Of a DNA stretch of 7,995 nt, positions 1-6,446 are shown piece after piece; position 1 is the first letter of the stretch; every line of letters starts with the position of its first letter. Made by a program: the position numbers and the translations under genes. The notes beneath the pieces were generated by a model. It was not told the DNA's origin, searched no databases, and saw only the letters and a list, made by a program, of their open reading frames with translations. The DNA is from Gammaproteobacteria bacterium (GTDB lineage: Bacteria > Pseudomonadota > Gammaproteobacteria > Pseudomonadales > Azotimanducaceae). The stretch covers positions 1 to 7,995 of the forward strand of contig JABIVN010000117.1 of the NCBI GenBank assembly GCA_018667205.1, given 5' to 3'.

Positions 1-143
1 ATCAAAGGCTCACGGCTGGTTTTTTGGTTACAAGCGTTCATCAGGGCATTTAACGTAAGGGGATATTGGTCAGGCGTGGTGACCGCTTTTTCCATCAGGC
101 AACCGATGACCCTGACGAACTCTGATGTGAGTTCTATATTCAT
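1..143 (-). CDS. yceH: YceH / UPF0502 (DUF480) family protein, N-terminal part, cut by window edge
   Basis: The first 47 codons of a minus-strand gene are present; the rest lies beyond position 1. The translation contains [20 protein letters not shown] followed by [11 protein letters not shown]. This matches the start of E. coli YceH as I remember it (RVIGCLLEKQVTTPEQYPL, then ACNQKTNREP). The family folds as tandem winged-helix domains; its molecular function is not established, so a regulatory role is only structural inference. The ATG at 143-141 has an AGGAAA ribosome-binding sequence about 11 bases upstream. That sequence sits inside one copy of a 17-bp tandem duplication (146-179). ybaK lies upstream in the same orientation with a gap of about 300 bases, so yceH probably has its own promoter. 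Confidence 0.85.
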   Translation of the reverse strand, partial: MNIELTSEFVRVIGCLMEKAVTTPDQYPLTLNALMNACNQKTSREPL

Positions 144-145
144 TT

Positions 146-179
146 CTATACGTTTCCTGTGGCTATACGTTTTCTGTGG
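146..179. repeat. 17-bp tandem duplication spanning the yceH ribosome-binding site
   Basis: CTATACGTTTCCTGTGG (146-162) is followed directly by CTATACGTTTTCTGTGG (163-179), with one difference. On the yceH strand the gene-proximal copy reads CCACAGGAAACGTATAG and supplies the AGGAAA ribosome-binding sequence. The distal copy has AGAAAA at the same place and is a poorer site. A third partial copy may begin at 180 (CTA). This looks like slippage duplication of the leader. Confidence 0.85.
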
Positions 180-442
180 CTAGGTTGTGGCGATGAAATT
201 AAGTCGTTAAAAATCGATAACCATTGCTAATCATAGATCAGTTATCAGCGCGGCGCGAGACCTCTGCAGTTGACCACAACTTGACGAGCTGAAACCCGTC
301 ATTTATACCAAGGTAGGCATTATGCTAATCGACCGACACTTAAAACAGGAATACTAGCAGGGCTTTTCGACCAACAAAATGAGGATCGAAACATACCCAA
401 TGCCGGCTTGCTTCATGAGTCCACTTACATTGTTCCAGAGAA
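180..442. other. Intergenic region between ybaK 3' end and yceH 5' end
   Basis: No gene is supported in these 263 bases. They should hold the yceH promoter, but no convincing -35/-10 pair was found. Two short inverted repeats are visible: GATAAC (216-221) with GTTATC (241-246), and AGTTG (268-272) with CAACT (277-281). Either could be a protein-binding site, but both are short enough to occur by chance. No terminator with a T-run was seen after ybaK. Confidence 0.4.
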
Positions 443-916
443 TTATTTCGTGTTGCCCAGGGACACGAATCTAGCCTGGGTCACACAGCCCAGGTCCTTT
501 GGCGCTATTTCTATTTCGAGTCCACGTCGGCCAGCACTGATGAAAATCGTATGATGGCGTTGAGCCGTGACATCAATAAAGGTTCTGAGCTGCTTCTTTT
601 GGGCCAATGGGCTGACGCCGCCGAGAAGGTAACCGGTCGTGGCTTGGACTTGTTTCGGCGGTGCGAGTCGAGCCTTTTTAACCTCGGCAGCTTGCGCCAG
701 ATGCTTTAAGTTCAATTGTGCCGCAACGGGTAAAATGGCTACAACCAGCTCCATTGGGATGAGCTGGCAAACCAGTGTTTTAAAAACTTGGTCACGGCTT
801 AGATTAAGCGCATTGACAGCCTCTAGTCCGTAATTCTTCGCCTCACGCTGATGTTCGTATGCATGGGCCGTAAAGGCAATGGCATGTTGCTTCAGCAAAA
901 GGATAGCCGGTGTCAT
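443..916 (-). CDS. ybaK: YbaK/EbsC family Cys-tRNA(Pro) deacylase
   Basis: A 157-residue protein of normal length for the family. YbaK is a cytosolic trans-editing enzyme that hydrolyses Cys-tRNA(Pro) formed when prolyl-tRNA synthetase mischarges tRNA(Pro) with cysteine. Lys46 in VFKTLV corresponds in position to the essential lysine of the Haemophilus enzyme. Also conserved are GGVSPLAQKKQLRTFID (about 99-115) and the C-terminal signature SAGRRGLEIEIAP (about 127-139). The ATG at 916-914 has a short AGG element about 9 bases upstream. No longer in-frame start is evident. The gene stands alone: yceH lies about 300 bases downstream on the same strand, and the next gene on the other side is on the opposite strand. 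The reading frame appears intact, so the enzyme should be active. Confidence 0.93.
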   Translation of the reverse strand: MTPAILLLKQHAIAFTAHAYEHQREAKNYGLEAVNALNLSRDQVFKTLVCQLIPMELVVAILPVAAQLNLKHLAQAAEVKKARLAPPKQVQATTGYLLGGVSPLAQKKQLRTFIDVTAQRHHTIFISAGRRGLEIEIAPKDLGCVTQARFVSLGNTK

Positions 917-1364
917 AGCAAAACCTGAGATCGATAGGTTAACTCACTATATCGGGTGAGACCTAAACGCCGCAATCTACCGAGGAATCAAGAGATGAAG
1001 CGGCAGAGAGTTGGCAGGTCGTCATGCAGAGCCGCAAAGCGGTTTGGCGGAATACCCGTTTTAAAGGGATGTTCTGTCGATAGACAGGGTATTAAAACAA
1101 ATCGGGTGAACACCTGCTTCAACAAACAGTGAAGCCGTATTGCAATTAGTCATTAAACCTTACTGGGGCGTGCTGCTTTTGGCTGATGACGGATTAGCCT
1201 TGAAGCTCCCGCCCTAACACTTCCCGCAAGAAGCACCTTTCGATTTCAACGGAATAAGTTTTTGCAGACTCAAGCAGGAGGATCAGGATCTTTAGCCGAG
1301 CCCCGCCTCAATAAAAAAAGACAGTAAAGTGAACAAACCGCTCACGTTGAACGTAAGGGTTAAT
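917..1364. other. Long divergent intergenic region between ybaK and the small acidic protein gene
   Basis: About 450 bases hold no supported gene. The main content is the first copy of a dispersed repeat (1057-1090). There is also a small hairpin, GCTTCA (1116-1121) with TGAAGC (1130-1135), and a short repeated motif ATCGGGTGA with ACCT close behind (about 950 and 1100). Promoters for both flanking genes should lie here, but none stands out. A 45-codon reading frame at 995-1132 has a plausible ribosome-binding sequence but no recognisable product. Confidence 0.45.
1057..1090 (+). repeat. Dispersed imperfect repeat, copy A
   Basis: The core reads TTTTAAAGGGATGTTC (1059-1074), then ATAGACAGGGT (1080-1090). 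It aligns with copy B at 4078-4115 in the same orientation: about 30 of 34 bases match, with a 1-base and a 3-base insertion in copy B. Copy A contains a small perfect stem, CTGTC-GATA-GACAG (1074-1087), that copy B does not keep. The similarity stops sharply at both ends. I do not recognise the family; it could be a small mobile-element end, an attachment-type site or an interspersed intergenic repeat. Confidence 0.7.
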
Positions 1365-1706
1365 ATGACTGAAATGACTAATCTAAACTTAATCACCCGA
1401 CTTGAGCTGCTAGACACATTAAAAGTGTTACCCAGCGGCAGTGAGCCTGGCCGCCAAATTGCGTTACTGTTAAACGGCGTTCCAGATGAAACTGCAAAGC
1501 GGCCCGACAACGATATTTTCGATATACAATTTGATCAGCCTACGCTTGAAGCTATTGCCTACTCGGTGGAACAATATGCCTATGATCTAGCAGAGTCGTA
1601 CGTCGAGGCGATCGAAGAAGGTACCAACAAATCGGCAGAGGACCGCTCTTTTCAATACTGGCAAGTGCTTTGCGAGCGCTGGAGTTACCTGGAATTAATG
1701 CGTTAG
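1365..1706 (+). CDS. Hypothetical small acidic protein
   Basis: A protein of 113 residues that I do not recognise. The frame extends upstream to a GTG at 1329. The ATG at 1365 is preferred because TAAGGGT ends 5 bases before it, while the GTG lacks a clear ribosome-binding sequence. The protein has no signal peptide, membrane segment or metal-binding cysteine pattern. The second half is rich in Asp/Glu and aromatic residues (about 58-85: IAYSVEQYAYDLAESYVEAI, then EEG) and is predicted by eye to be helical. The C-terminal stretch FQYWQVLCERWSYLELMR is strongly aromatic. A soluble helical cytoplasmic protein is the most that can be said. The long gaps on both sides make it a single-gene unit. 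That it is a real gene rests on frame length and the ribosome-binding sequence. Confidence 0.6.
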   Translation: MTEMTNLNLITRLELLDTLKVLPSGSEPGRQIALLLNGVPDETAKRPDNDIFDIQFDQPTLEAIAYSVEQYAYDLAESYVEAIEEGTNKSAEDRSFQYWQVLCERWSYLELMR

Positions 1707-2059
1707 ACCAGACCCTTCTAGCCCTCATTCGGATCTCCAAGATCTGTTAAGAAACAGGTTTCGAACCGCTCTAACTGCTGAGTCCGCTCTTTTTCAAGAT
1801 CCCAGCGACCGCCTTCCCTATTTTTTCTTGCCGTTTCTGTCTTAGATCCCATCGAGGGCCCGCCTGCCCGATCGCGATGGTCCAGATTGATTCTCAGGTG
1901 CTCAAGAAGAGCACCTTCAGAAGAAATATTGACAGCGGACCGCGAATCGAACCAGACGGGCGTTAGCGCAGTGAATCATCCTCAAAGCCTCACCTTTCGC
2001 AGAAAAATGTGCGAAACTCTCGACCCATTCTTTTACTATTTTCATTAATGAGATCCATA
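1707..2059. other. Gap of about 350 bases with two stem-loops
   Basis: No gene is supported. Two inverted repeats are visible. CCATCG (1849-1854) pairs with CGATGG (1875-1880) across a GC-rich loop. AGGTGCTC (1896-1903) pairs perfectly with GAGCACCT (1909-1916) across a 5-base loop. Neither is followed by a T-run on either strand, so they are not typical intrinsic terminators. The promoter of the DsbB-like gene should lie near the right end, but no clear one was found. Confidence 0.5.
1896..1916. repeat. Perfect 8-bp inverted repeat, loop AAGAA
   Basis: AGGTGCTC and its exact complement GAGCACCT are separated by AAGAA, making a stable hairpin in RNA from either strand. No T-run follows, and it sits about 145 bases before the DsbB-like start. 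It could be an operator, an mRNA-stabilising leader hairpin or chance. Confidence 0.5.
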
Positions 2060-2470
2060 ATGAACTTACTCGATTTGGATTTTTGGCAAAGACATCAACG
2101 CACACTGGGTGTCATTGCCATAGCGATAGGCCTTGGTGCATGGGCCATGGAGTTTGCAGGTACCGTTTACGTTTGTCCTTACTGCAGGGTGCAACGCACT
2201 GTGATCGCCATACTTGGGATCATTATGGTGCTGCCTATCGCCAATCACTGGATAATCAAATATTTCGCCTCGGCAATTGGGTTTTTGGGAGCCGTGGTTG
2301 CCGTCAATCAGAACTTCATGGGGTGGATGAAAATATCGAAGGGAGAATTCGCTTTTAGCGAACACCTCTTTATTGATCCTTTCCTGCTCTCAGGAGGCTC
2401 ACTGTTCATCATCATCGGGCAGTTATGGCTGATATTGAATCAAGAAAGGTCACGCCGGTCGCCGCCTTAA
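2060..2470 (+). CDS. DsbB-like four-helix membrane protein with a CPYC motif and no second cysteine pair
   Basis: A 136-residue integral membrane protein. Hydrophobic segments lie at about 15-33, 47-61, 64-86 and 108-126. Just before helix 2 is C39-P-Y-C42-R-V-Q-R46. This copies the position and pattern of the DsbB quinone-linked redox site (CxxC with an arginine four residues after the second cysteine), and the four-helix layout matches too. DsbB reoxidises DsbA in the periplasm and passes electrons to quinone. Unlike canonical DsbB, the loop between helices 3 and 4 (about 87-107) has no cysteine, and C39 and C42 are the only two in the protein. The direct thiol-exchange relay to DsbA is therefore missing. 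I chose the ATG at 2060 because TGAGA lies 6 bases upstream; in-frame starts at 2048 and 2009 have no clear ribosome-binding sequence. No thioredoxin-like partner is adjacent. Function is inference: a membrane quinone/thiol redox protein, or an uncharacterised relative. Confidence 0.65.
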   Translation: MNLLDLDFWQRHQRTLGVIAIAIGLGAWAMEFAGTVYVCPYCRVQRTVIAILGIIMVLPIANHWIIKYFASAIGFLGAVVAVNQNFMGWMKISKGEFAFSEHLFIDPFLLSGGSLFIIIGQLWLILNQERSRRSPP

Positions 2471-2816
2471 AATCACTTGACCCAGCGGAAGCCGCGACGC
2501 CAAGGGCAGCAGGTGTACCGGGTATTTTTCACCCAAGATCCAACAGCGATATCCGCTGAATGATAATTACGTATTCTGTGATGTGGCCTAATCTTCACTC
2601 AGAAGACCACAGCAAACCCATTCCCGCCCGTGGCTGCCTGAGGACAAGTGAGCCATTTCAACGACTACATCCAGTTTCTGCTGATCAGAAACCGTCATTA
2701 AACTCGCCAAAGTTGACCCAAAACCAACGGGCAGAACTCGACAGAAAACCTGCGTTTTAACACCGATATTCAGCCAACAAATGGGGTATCGTTTAGAAAA
2801 GGAGAGGTGACGTAGG
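2471..2816. other. Gap of about 350 bases before the GST gene
   Basis: No gene is supported. A 66-codon plus-strand frame at 2560-2760 has no recognisable product or good ribosome-binding sequence. A weak hairpin, GGGT...ACCC, lies near 2520-2535 and is too short for a confident terminator. The right end carries AAAGGAGAGG (about 2798-2807), the ribosome-binding region of the GST gene. Confidence 0.45.
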
Positions 2817-3452
2817 ATGGTGACAATATGGGGTGGCGCCAGCAGTCGATCAATGCGAGCGCATTGGATGGCACACGAACTGGGCTTGGACTATGAGGCC
2901 AAATTAGTAGGGTCCCGCACCGGGGAAACCCAGACCGAAGCATTTCGCCTATTAAACCCCAAGGAAAAGATACCCGTACTGGTGGACGGCAACTTTGTGT
3001 TGACCGAGAGTGCAGCAATCGTCACCTATCTGGGTGACACTTATGGTCGAGACAGTTTTCTTGTGCCACGGCCATATACCCAAGCGCGGGCTTTATACAA
3101 TCAGTGGAATTCGTTTATTCAGATGGAACTAGATGCCCATACCCTTTACGTGCTGCGTAAACACCGAGACCTGACAACTCTTTACGGTGAAGCACCCGCG
3201 GCTGTCGTGACAGCAATAGAAGGGTTCAATAAGCAAGTCGCCGTTGCAGAGCGAGCGTTGTCTGGCACCAATTTCCTGGTAGGTGATCACTTTACCGGCG
3301 CGGACGTGATGATGGTCACCACACTCAAATGGGCCCAGGCCTACAAAATCGAACTTGCCCCTAGACTGATCGAGTACAGCGCGTTACACACCGCGCGAAC
3401 TGCTTACCGACAGGCCGGTCGACTGAATTTCAGTATCACTGCAGGAGCATAA
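2817..3452 (+). CDS. Glutathione S-transferase family protein
   Basis: A soluble cytosolic protein of 211 residues, the usual length for bacterial GSTs. The N-terminal thioredoxin-like domain (about 1-78) carries N47-P-K-E-K-I-P53-V-L, where P53 is the conserved cis-proline. E64-S65-A-A-I follows, the pair that holds the gamma-glutamyl group of glutathione. Serines at 9, 10 and 12 sit where the catalytic serine or cysteine of bacterial GSTs normally lies. The helical C-terminal domain has the N-capping motif T160-G-A-D163 after FLVGDHF. GSTs conjugate glutathione to electrophiles or carry out thiol exchange; the substrate cannot be read from sequence. The ATG at 2817 follows a purine-rich GGAGAGG element ending about 9 bases upstream. 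The gene stands alone, with gaps on both sides. A role in detoxification or redox defence fits the family but is not shown by the neighbours. Confidence 0.92.
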   Translation: MVTIWGGASSRSMRAHWMAHELGLDYEAKLVGSRTGETQTEAFRLLNPKEKIPVLVDGNFVLTESAAIVTYLGDTYGRDSFLVPRPYTQARALYNQWNSFIQMELDAHTLYVLRKHRDLTTLYGEAPAAVVTAIEGFNKQVAVAERALSGTNFLVGDHFTGADVMMVTTLKWAQAYKIELAPRLIEYSALHTARTAYRQAGRLNFSITAGA

Positions 3453-3549
3453 ACACGACACGCGTACCCACTCACATCGCGATTTCCAAGGGTCCAAGTC
3501 GCGGTACGGCGAGACTGTTCGTAGGCTCATCGAGCTTACTTTTCTGTTG

Positions 3550-3572
3550 TTTGAGCCTGCATTTGAGCTGCA
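3550..3572 (+). repeat. Short direct repeat upstream of the PsiE-family gene
   Basis: TTTGAGC occurs at 3550-3556 and again at 3562-3568, in a near-tandem 12-base unit (TTTGAGCCTGCA, then TTTGAGCTGCA). CTGCA also recurs 11 bases apart (3558 and 3569). An 11-base period is typical of PhoB sites, but the bases match the Pho-box consensus poorly. This is at most a candidate activator site. Confidence 0.3.
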
Positions 3573-3590
3573 GCCCAGGTTATGTATCAA

Positions 3591-3624
3591 AAGACTACCC
3601 CCCAAATGAAGGCGTGGTAGTCTT
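3591..3624 (+). promoter_or_regulatory. 9-bp perfect hairpin immediately upstream of the PsiE-family start codon
   Basis: AAGACTACC (3591-3599) pairs exactly with GGTAGTCTT (3616-3624), leaving a 16-base loop. The right arm ends 5 bases before the ATG at 3630, where a ribosome-binding site would be, and no ordinary one is visible. If transcribed with the gene, it could block or shape ribosome entry. It could equally be a terminator for the GST transcript without a T-run, or a protein-binding palindrome. The loop region contains ATG-AAG-GCG-TGG-TAG (3606-3620), a four-residue frame that may be chance. Confidence 0.5.
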
Positions 3625-3629
3625 AGCAC

Positions 3630-4061
3630 ATGAAATTTGAATTACCCAAAATAAAGAAAGGCCTGCATTGGACGACGGTCATGAGCGAGAAAGCTCTCCT
3701 GGCCGTTATAGGTATAGCGACGTGTATAGCGTCGGCTCAGTATTTGTATACCATGTACGAAGCAAAAGAGATCCTCTTGGCGGATCTCTTTATGCTGTTC
3801 ATATACGTTGAAATAATCGGCATGGTGGGTGCTTTCTATAGTACCAATCGAATTCCGGTCACCCTACCGATCATCATTGCAATAACGGCTCTTTGTCGGC
3901 TGATTATTATGCAAAGTAAGAATATGGAGGCGCTGGATTTACTGGTAGAGGCTGGCGCTATTTTAGTTTTATCTGGATCCGCTTACATCATGAGCCTGAA
4001 AGATACAGTTAGTCTTGAGAAACAAAAAGAGTTCAAAAATGATGACGACACGCCTTCATAA
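3630..4061 (+). CDS. PsiE-family (phosphate-starvation-inducible E) inner-membrane protein
   Basis: A 143-residue membrane protein, slightly longer than the E. coli PsiE I recall. A basic N-terminus (KFELPKIKKGLHW) is followed by four hydrophobic segments at about 20-38, 50-67, 76-93 and 104-122. The family core is clear: ADLFMLFIYVEIIGMVGAFY, then the basic loop RIPV, then ITALCRLIIM. This parallels the E. coli stretch VYFLYFEFIALIVKYFQ through YIGITAIVRLIIV. PsiE is induced by phosphate starvation in E. coli, but its biochemical role is unknown. The cytoplasmic tail is charged (EKQKEFKNDDDTPS). The ATG at 3630 is kept because it supplies the basic N-terminal segment; it lacks a good ribosome-binding sequence and directly follows a hairpin. 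It faces the DUF3604 remnant tail to tail, with about 20 bases between them. Confidence 0.85.
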   Translation: MKFELPKIKKGLHWTTVMSEKALLAVIGIATCIASAQYLYTMYEAKEILLADLFMLFIYVEIIGMVGAFYSTNRIPVTLPIIIAITALCRLIIMQSKNMEALDLLVEAGAILVLSGSAYIMSLKDTVSLEKQKEFKNDDDTPS

Positions 4062-4077
4062 CTAAAAAAAGAGTCGC

Positions 4078-4115
4078 CGATTTAACAGGGATGTTCAGCC
4101 AATAGACAGCAGGGT
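4078..4115 (+). repeat. Dispersed imperfect repeat, copy B
   Basis: The core reads TTTAACAGGGATGTTC (4081-4096), then ATAGACAGCAGGGT (4102-4115). It has the same orientation as copy A and matches about 30 of its 34 bases, with extra bases C and CAG. It lies at the 3' end of the DUF3604 remnant, supplying that frame's last residues and its TAA. The family is unknown to me. Its boundary coincides with the loss of DUF3604 similarity, which suggests insertion or recombination at this point. Confidence 0.7.
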
Positions 4116-5669
4116 GCATTGTCCGGGTCTTTTACGGCCCACACAAACAATGAAACACCATCGGCTTTTGAATCACGCGCGTACAACCTTACGCCCATAG
4201 GCACGCCCTGCTTATATGCGGCAGCAAGATCACCGGTTTCGGCCAGATCGATGGGCATATCGAACCCCGCGAAGGTGCGTAATTTTATGCGGGTGCCACT
4301 GGTTGCATAGACCTCTTTACGTTTCATAGCATCAAACAACGCTTCACGCGAATTCCGGTGCCCAAACTACAGCGAGCCCCCCGGGATTATTATTCCGTAT
4401 CCCCGTCACGTTTTCATCAGACATTCTACGTTCCGCTGGCGAAGCAGCGAGCGCAGTACTGCCGGTAAAATCCCATTCCTCAGCATCGCCGGGATTGGAG
4501 TTATGCGTGTCTGTCGAACCAATCAGGCCGAACTCAAGTGGGTTAACGCCTATTTGATCTTCCAACGCCAGGCCGATTTGCAAACCATCCCGCGCCATAG
4601 AAGTGGAGTAAATGCAGGCAGTTTCCTGACCCTGGTCGCAGGGGGGAAAGAACTGCTCATACCCACACTCTTCATCCCCGGCACCGAATGCTACAGAGCA
4701 CTCAGAATTACCTTTTATTTGAAACATTTCAACGATAGGTTCATTTCGTTCTCGGAGCTTCCAGTCGTCCTCTGTGTATGCGACGCCATCGATGGTTTCA
4801 CCTGAAAAAGCCAAGCCCCACGTCTTGTTCATGTTGTGCGGAATCGTCAAAAATTCACAGTCGTTCGTACAGGTTGCTTCAAGATCCTTCCACAAATCAA
4901 TTTCAGACACCGCATCAAACCCTGACACTGCGTATTTCGGAACGTCCATAGACCTGAAGACAATATTACGATGATGCTTGCCACGATCTGGGAGGGCTGG
5001 CGAGTACTCATAGGCTGCAAAAGTAGTAAACGCGCCTGGCTCATAATGGCGCTCGGCAGCTTCCTGAACCTGCCTCCAGGTTTGCGCTGCGTAATTACGC
5101 TCGAGTCCAACATCATCGTTGAAGACACTTAGATCTCTAATCATCGGTCGCTGCTCGGCTCGACCGCGCATTTTTAAAAAGCCAATAAGAGAAGGTGTTG
5201 CTGTTTCCTCACATTGTTCGCGGCCTGCGTCACTTAAATCAGCGCTCTCGCACGCTATGCGACGCCCGAAACCCTCCGCGTGATCCGTCAACGCGGCAAA
5301 GTCGAGAGGCCGTGTCAGCTCAATCCGTTCACCTGTCCTGCTATTCGCACGCTCACCTTTGGCGATACGGTAGGCGGTATCCATATCCATTCTGTTACCA
5401 AAAAGATAAGCATCACTGGAAATATTGGTGTGGACATGCAGATCACCAGAATAGACATTTTTTGAAGCGCTTGCCGGTTGACGCCCTAACTGTTTTCTCT
5501 CGGGCCGATAAAACGCAGACTCATTTTGGCGCTCAACGATTGCTCTGATCGCTGCTATCTCTTCCTCGTTAGTAGGCAGCAACAATGAATCAGCCAAGAG
5601 GTATACGCGATAAGCAACCAAACTTAGTGCAATAAACACCAACAGGCCGAGCCATTTTTTCCAATTCGT
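4082..5669 (-). pseudogene. Decayed DUF3604 (PHP-like putative metal-dependent hydrolase) gene
   Basis: The main frame (5642-4344, 432 codons from a TTG) is clearly DUF3604. It has GDLHVHTNISSDAYLFG, then DFAALTDHAEGFG, AAYEYSP, IPHNMNKTWG and GLIGSTDTHNSNPGD. The histidine/aspartate spacing resembles PHP-type metal hydrolases; the substrate is unknown. Three lesions are visible. (1) An AGAGGA ribosome-binding sequence (5683-5678) is followed, 8 bases on, by ACG rather than ATG, then codons for NWKKWLGLLVFIALSLVAYR, a typical basic-plus-hydrophobic membrane anchor. The TTG at 5642 would cut into that anchor. (2) The frame ends at VVWAPEFA-stop, yet the next frame continues the family sequence as SREALFDAMKRKEVYATSGT. 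Two bases missing from an expected GAAAATTC (now GAATTC) would explain this. (3) The second frame stops at VKDPDNAPCCLLAEHPC, where family members continue for roughly another hundred residues. The break coincides with repeat copy B. Lesion 2 alone could be a sequencing error; all three together argue for decay. Confidence 0.85.
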
Positions 5670-5684
5670 TTTAGCTATCCTCTA

Positions 5685-5745
5685 AATATCTAATTTATCA
5701 TTATGCTAATTTTATTTCTCACTATGATAGCTGTTACTATCGCGC
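5685..5745. promoter_or_regulatory. AT-rich divergent control region with candidate TetR operator
   Basis: The DUF3604 remnant and the tetR gene diverge from this AT-rich stretch. GATAG (5726-5730) and CTATC (5737-5741) form an inverted repeat with a 6-base spacer, a reasonable size for a TetR-family dimer site. TATGAT (5723-5728), a good -10 match for the regulator's promoter, overlaps its left arm. No strong -35 was found. On the other strand CATAAT is a possible -10. Autorepression and control of the divergent gene are inferred from layout. Confidence 0.4.
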
Positions 5746-5777
5746 GCATGCAAGATGAATGAGATTGGAGTGTTTCT

Positions 5778-6446
5778 ATGGCCCAAAAAAAGGCGCTGCC
5801 TGACACGGGTAGCAAGGGCTCAGGCCCAGAGAAAGAAACGTCGCGAAGGCGAAGCCGTGCCGAAACGGAACAAAAACTCATTGATGTCGCACTGGATCTA
5901 ATCCGCGACAAAGGCGTACTAGCTGGATTGAATCTTCGCGAAGTGGCGGAAGGCGCTGGTGTTAACCGTGGCAATATTTATCACTACTTCGGGTCACGGC
6001 AAGAATTACTGAGAGTTGCCATTAGTCGTCGCTTCAAGGCTCTGGTAGGCACTGTGGCAGCCGGCATTCAGAATATGCGTTTCGTTGAGCGAAGGCTAAG
6101 TTCATTCCGCCTGTCCAAAGGCAGCAACGATAGCAAATTGCGTGCCTTACTCGTGCTTGATGGAGATGATACGGTTGACCCAATACCGTTTTACGAGGAA
6201 GGCCTGAGCCAGCTTCGCAAGGATGTGATCGATGGCGACATTCACAGAGAACATGACTTAGAGGCATTACAGGTCACTCTTTCAGCGCTATTACGTGGTT
6301 ACCGTATTTTTCGAGAACCCTATGCTAACAGGCTTAATATTGATGCTGACGAACTCGATGAAAGAGTGAGCAACGTCATGCGCACCTTTTTAGAATCGGT
6401 GGCTAAAGCACCCTCCACTTTACCAAAAAATAAAGGAGCTGAATGA
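5778..6446 (+). CDS. TetR/AcrR family transcriptional regulator
   Basis: A DNA-binding repressor-type protein of 222 residues, within the normal range for the family. A basic, low-complexity leader (1-30, ending RRRSRAET) precedes the TetR_N domain. The helix-turn-helix is at about 51-71: LNLREVAEGAGVNRGNIYHYF, one residue at a time typical of the family, followed by GSRQELLRVAI. The C-terminal ligand and dimerisation domain (about 90-210) does not reveal the inducer. The ATG at 5778 has TTGGAG 8 bases upstream. The last four bases overlap the start of the DUF2007 gene (ATGA), so the two are translationally coupled. The natural targets by position are its own promoter, the divergent DUF3604 gene (now decayed) and possibly the downstream MFS gene. 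This is inference. Confidence 0.93.
   Translation: MAQKKALPDTGSKGSGPEKETSRRRSRAETEQKLIDVALDLIRDKGVLAGLNLREVAEGAGVNRGNIYHYFGSRQELLRVAISRRFKALVGTVAAGIQNMRFVERRLSSFRLSKGSNDSKLRALLVLDGDDTVDPIPFYEEGLSQLRKDVIDGDIHREHDLEALQVTLSALLRGYRIFREPYANRLNIDADELDERVSNVMRTFLESVAKAPSTLPKNKGAE

Noticed and set aside
917..1056. Missing 3' end of the DUF3604 gene beyond repeat copy A
   Set aside because: All three minus-strand frames were read; none resembles the DUF3604 C-terminus, so the repeats do not simply mark an insertion that split that gene.
995..1132. 45-codon plus-strand frame with GAGGAA 9 bases before its ATG
   Set aside because: The product is a basic low-information peptide with no recognisable motif, and the frame runs straight through the dispersed repeat copy A. 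More likely chance than a gene.
1329..1364. GTG at 1329 as the start of the small acidic protein
   Set aside because: No ribosome-binding sequence before the GTG; the ATG at 1365 has TAAGGGT at good spacing.
1896..1916. Intrinsic terminator of the small acidic protein gene
   Set aside because: The stem is perfect but no T-run follows on either strand, and it is about 190 bases past the stop codon.
2560..2760. 66-codon plus-strand frame between the DsbB-like and GST genes
   Set aside because: No ribosome-binding sequence, no domain-like pattern; composition looks like translated intergenic DNA.
3544..3575. Pho box upstream of the PsiE-family gene
   Set aside because: The 11-base periodicity is there (CTGCA repeated), but the bases match CTGTCAT-type half-sites in only about half the positions.
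1091..4077. Integron cassette array (same-strand orphan genes with long gaps)
   Set aside because: I looked for paired RYYYAAC ... GTTRRRY attC ends between the genes and found no convincing set, and no integrase is present. The two repeats flank the block rather than follow each gene.
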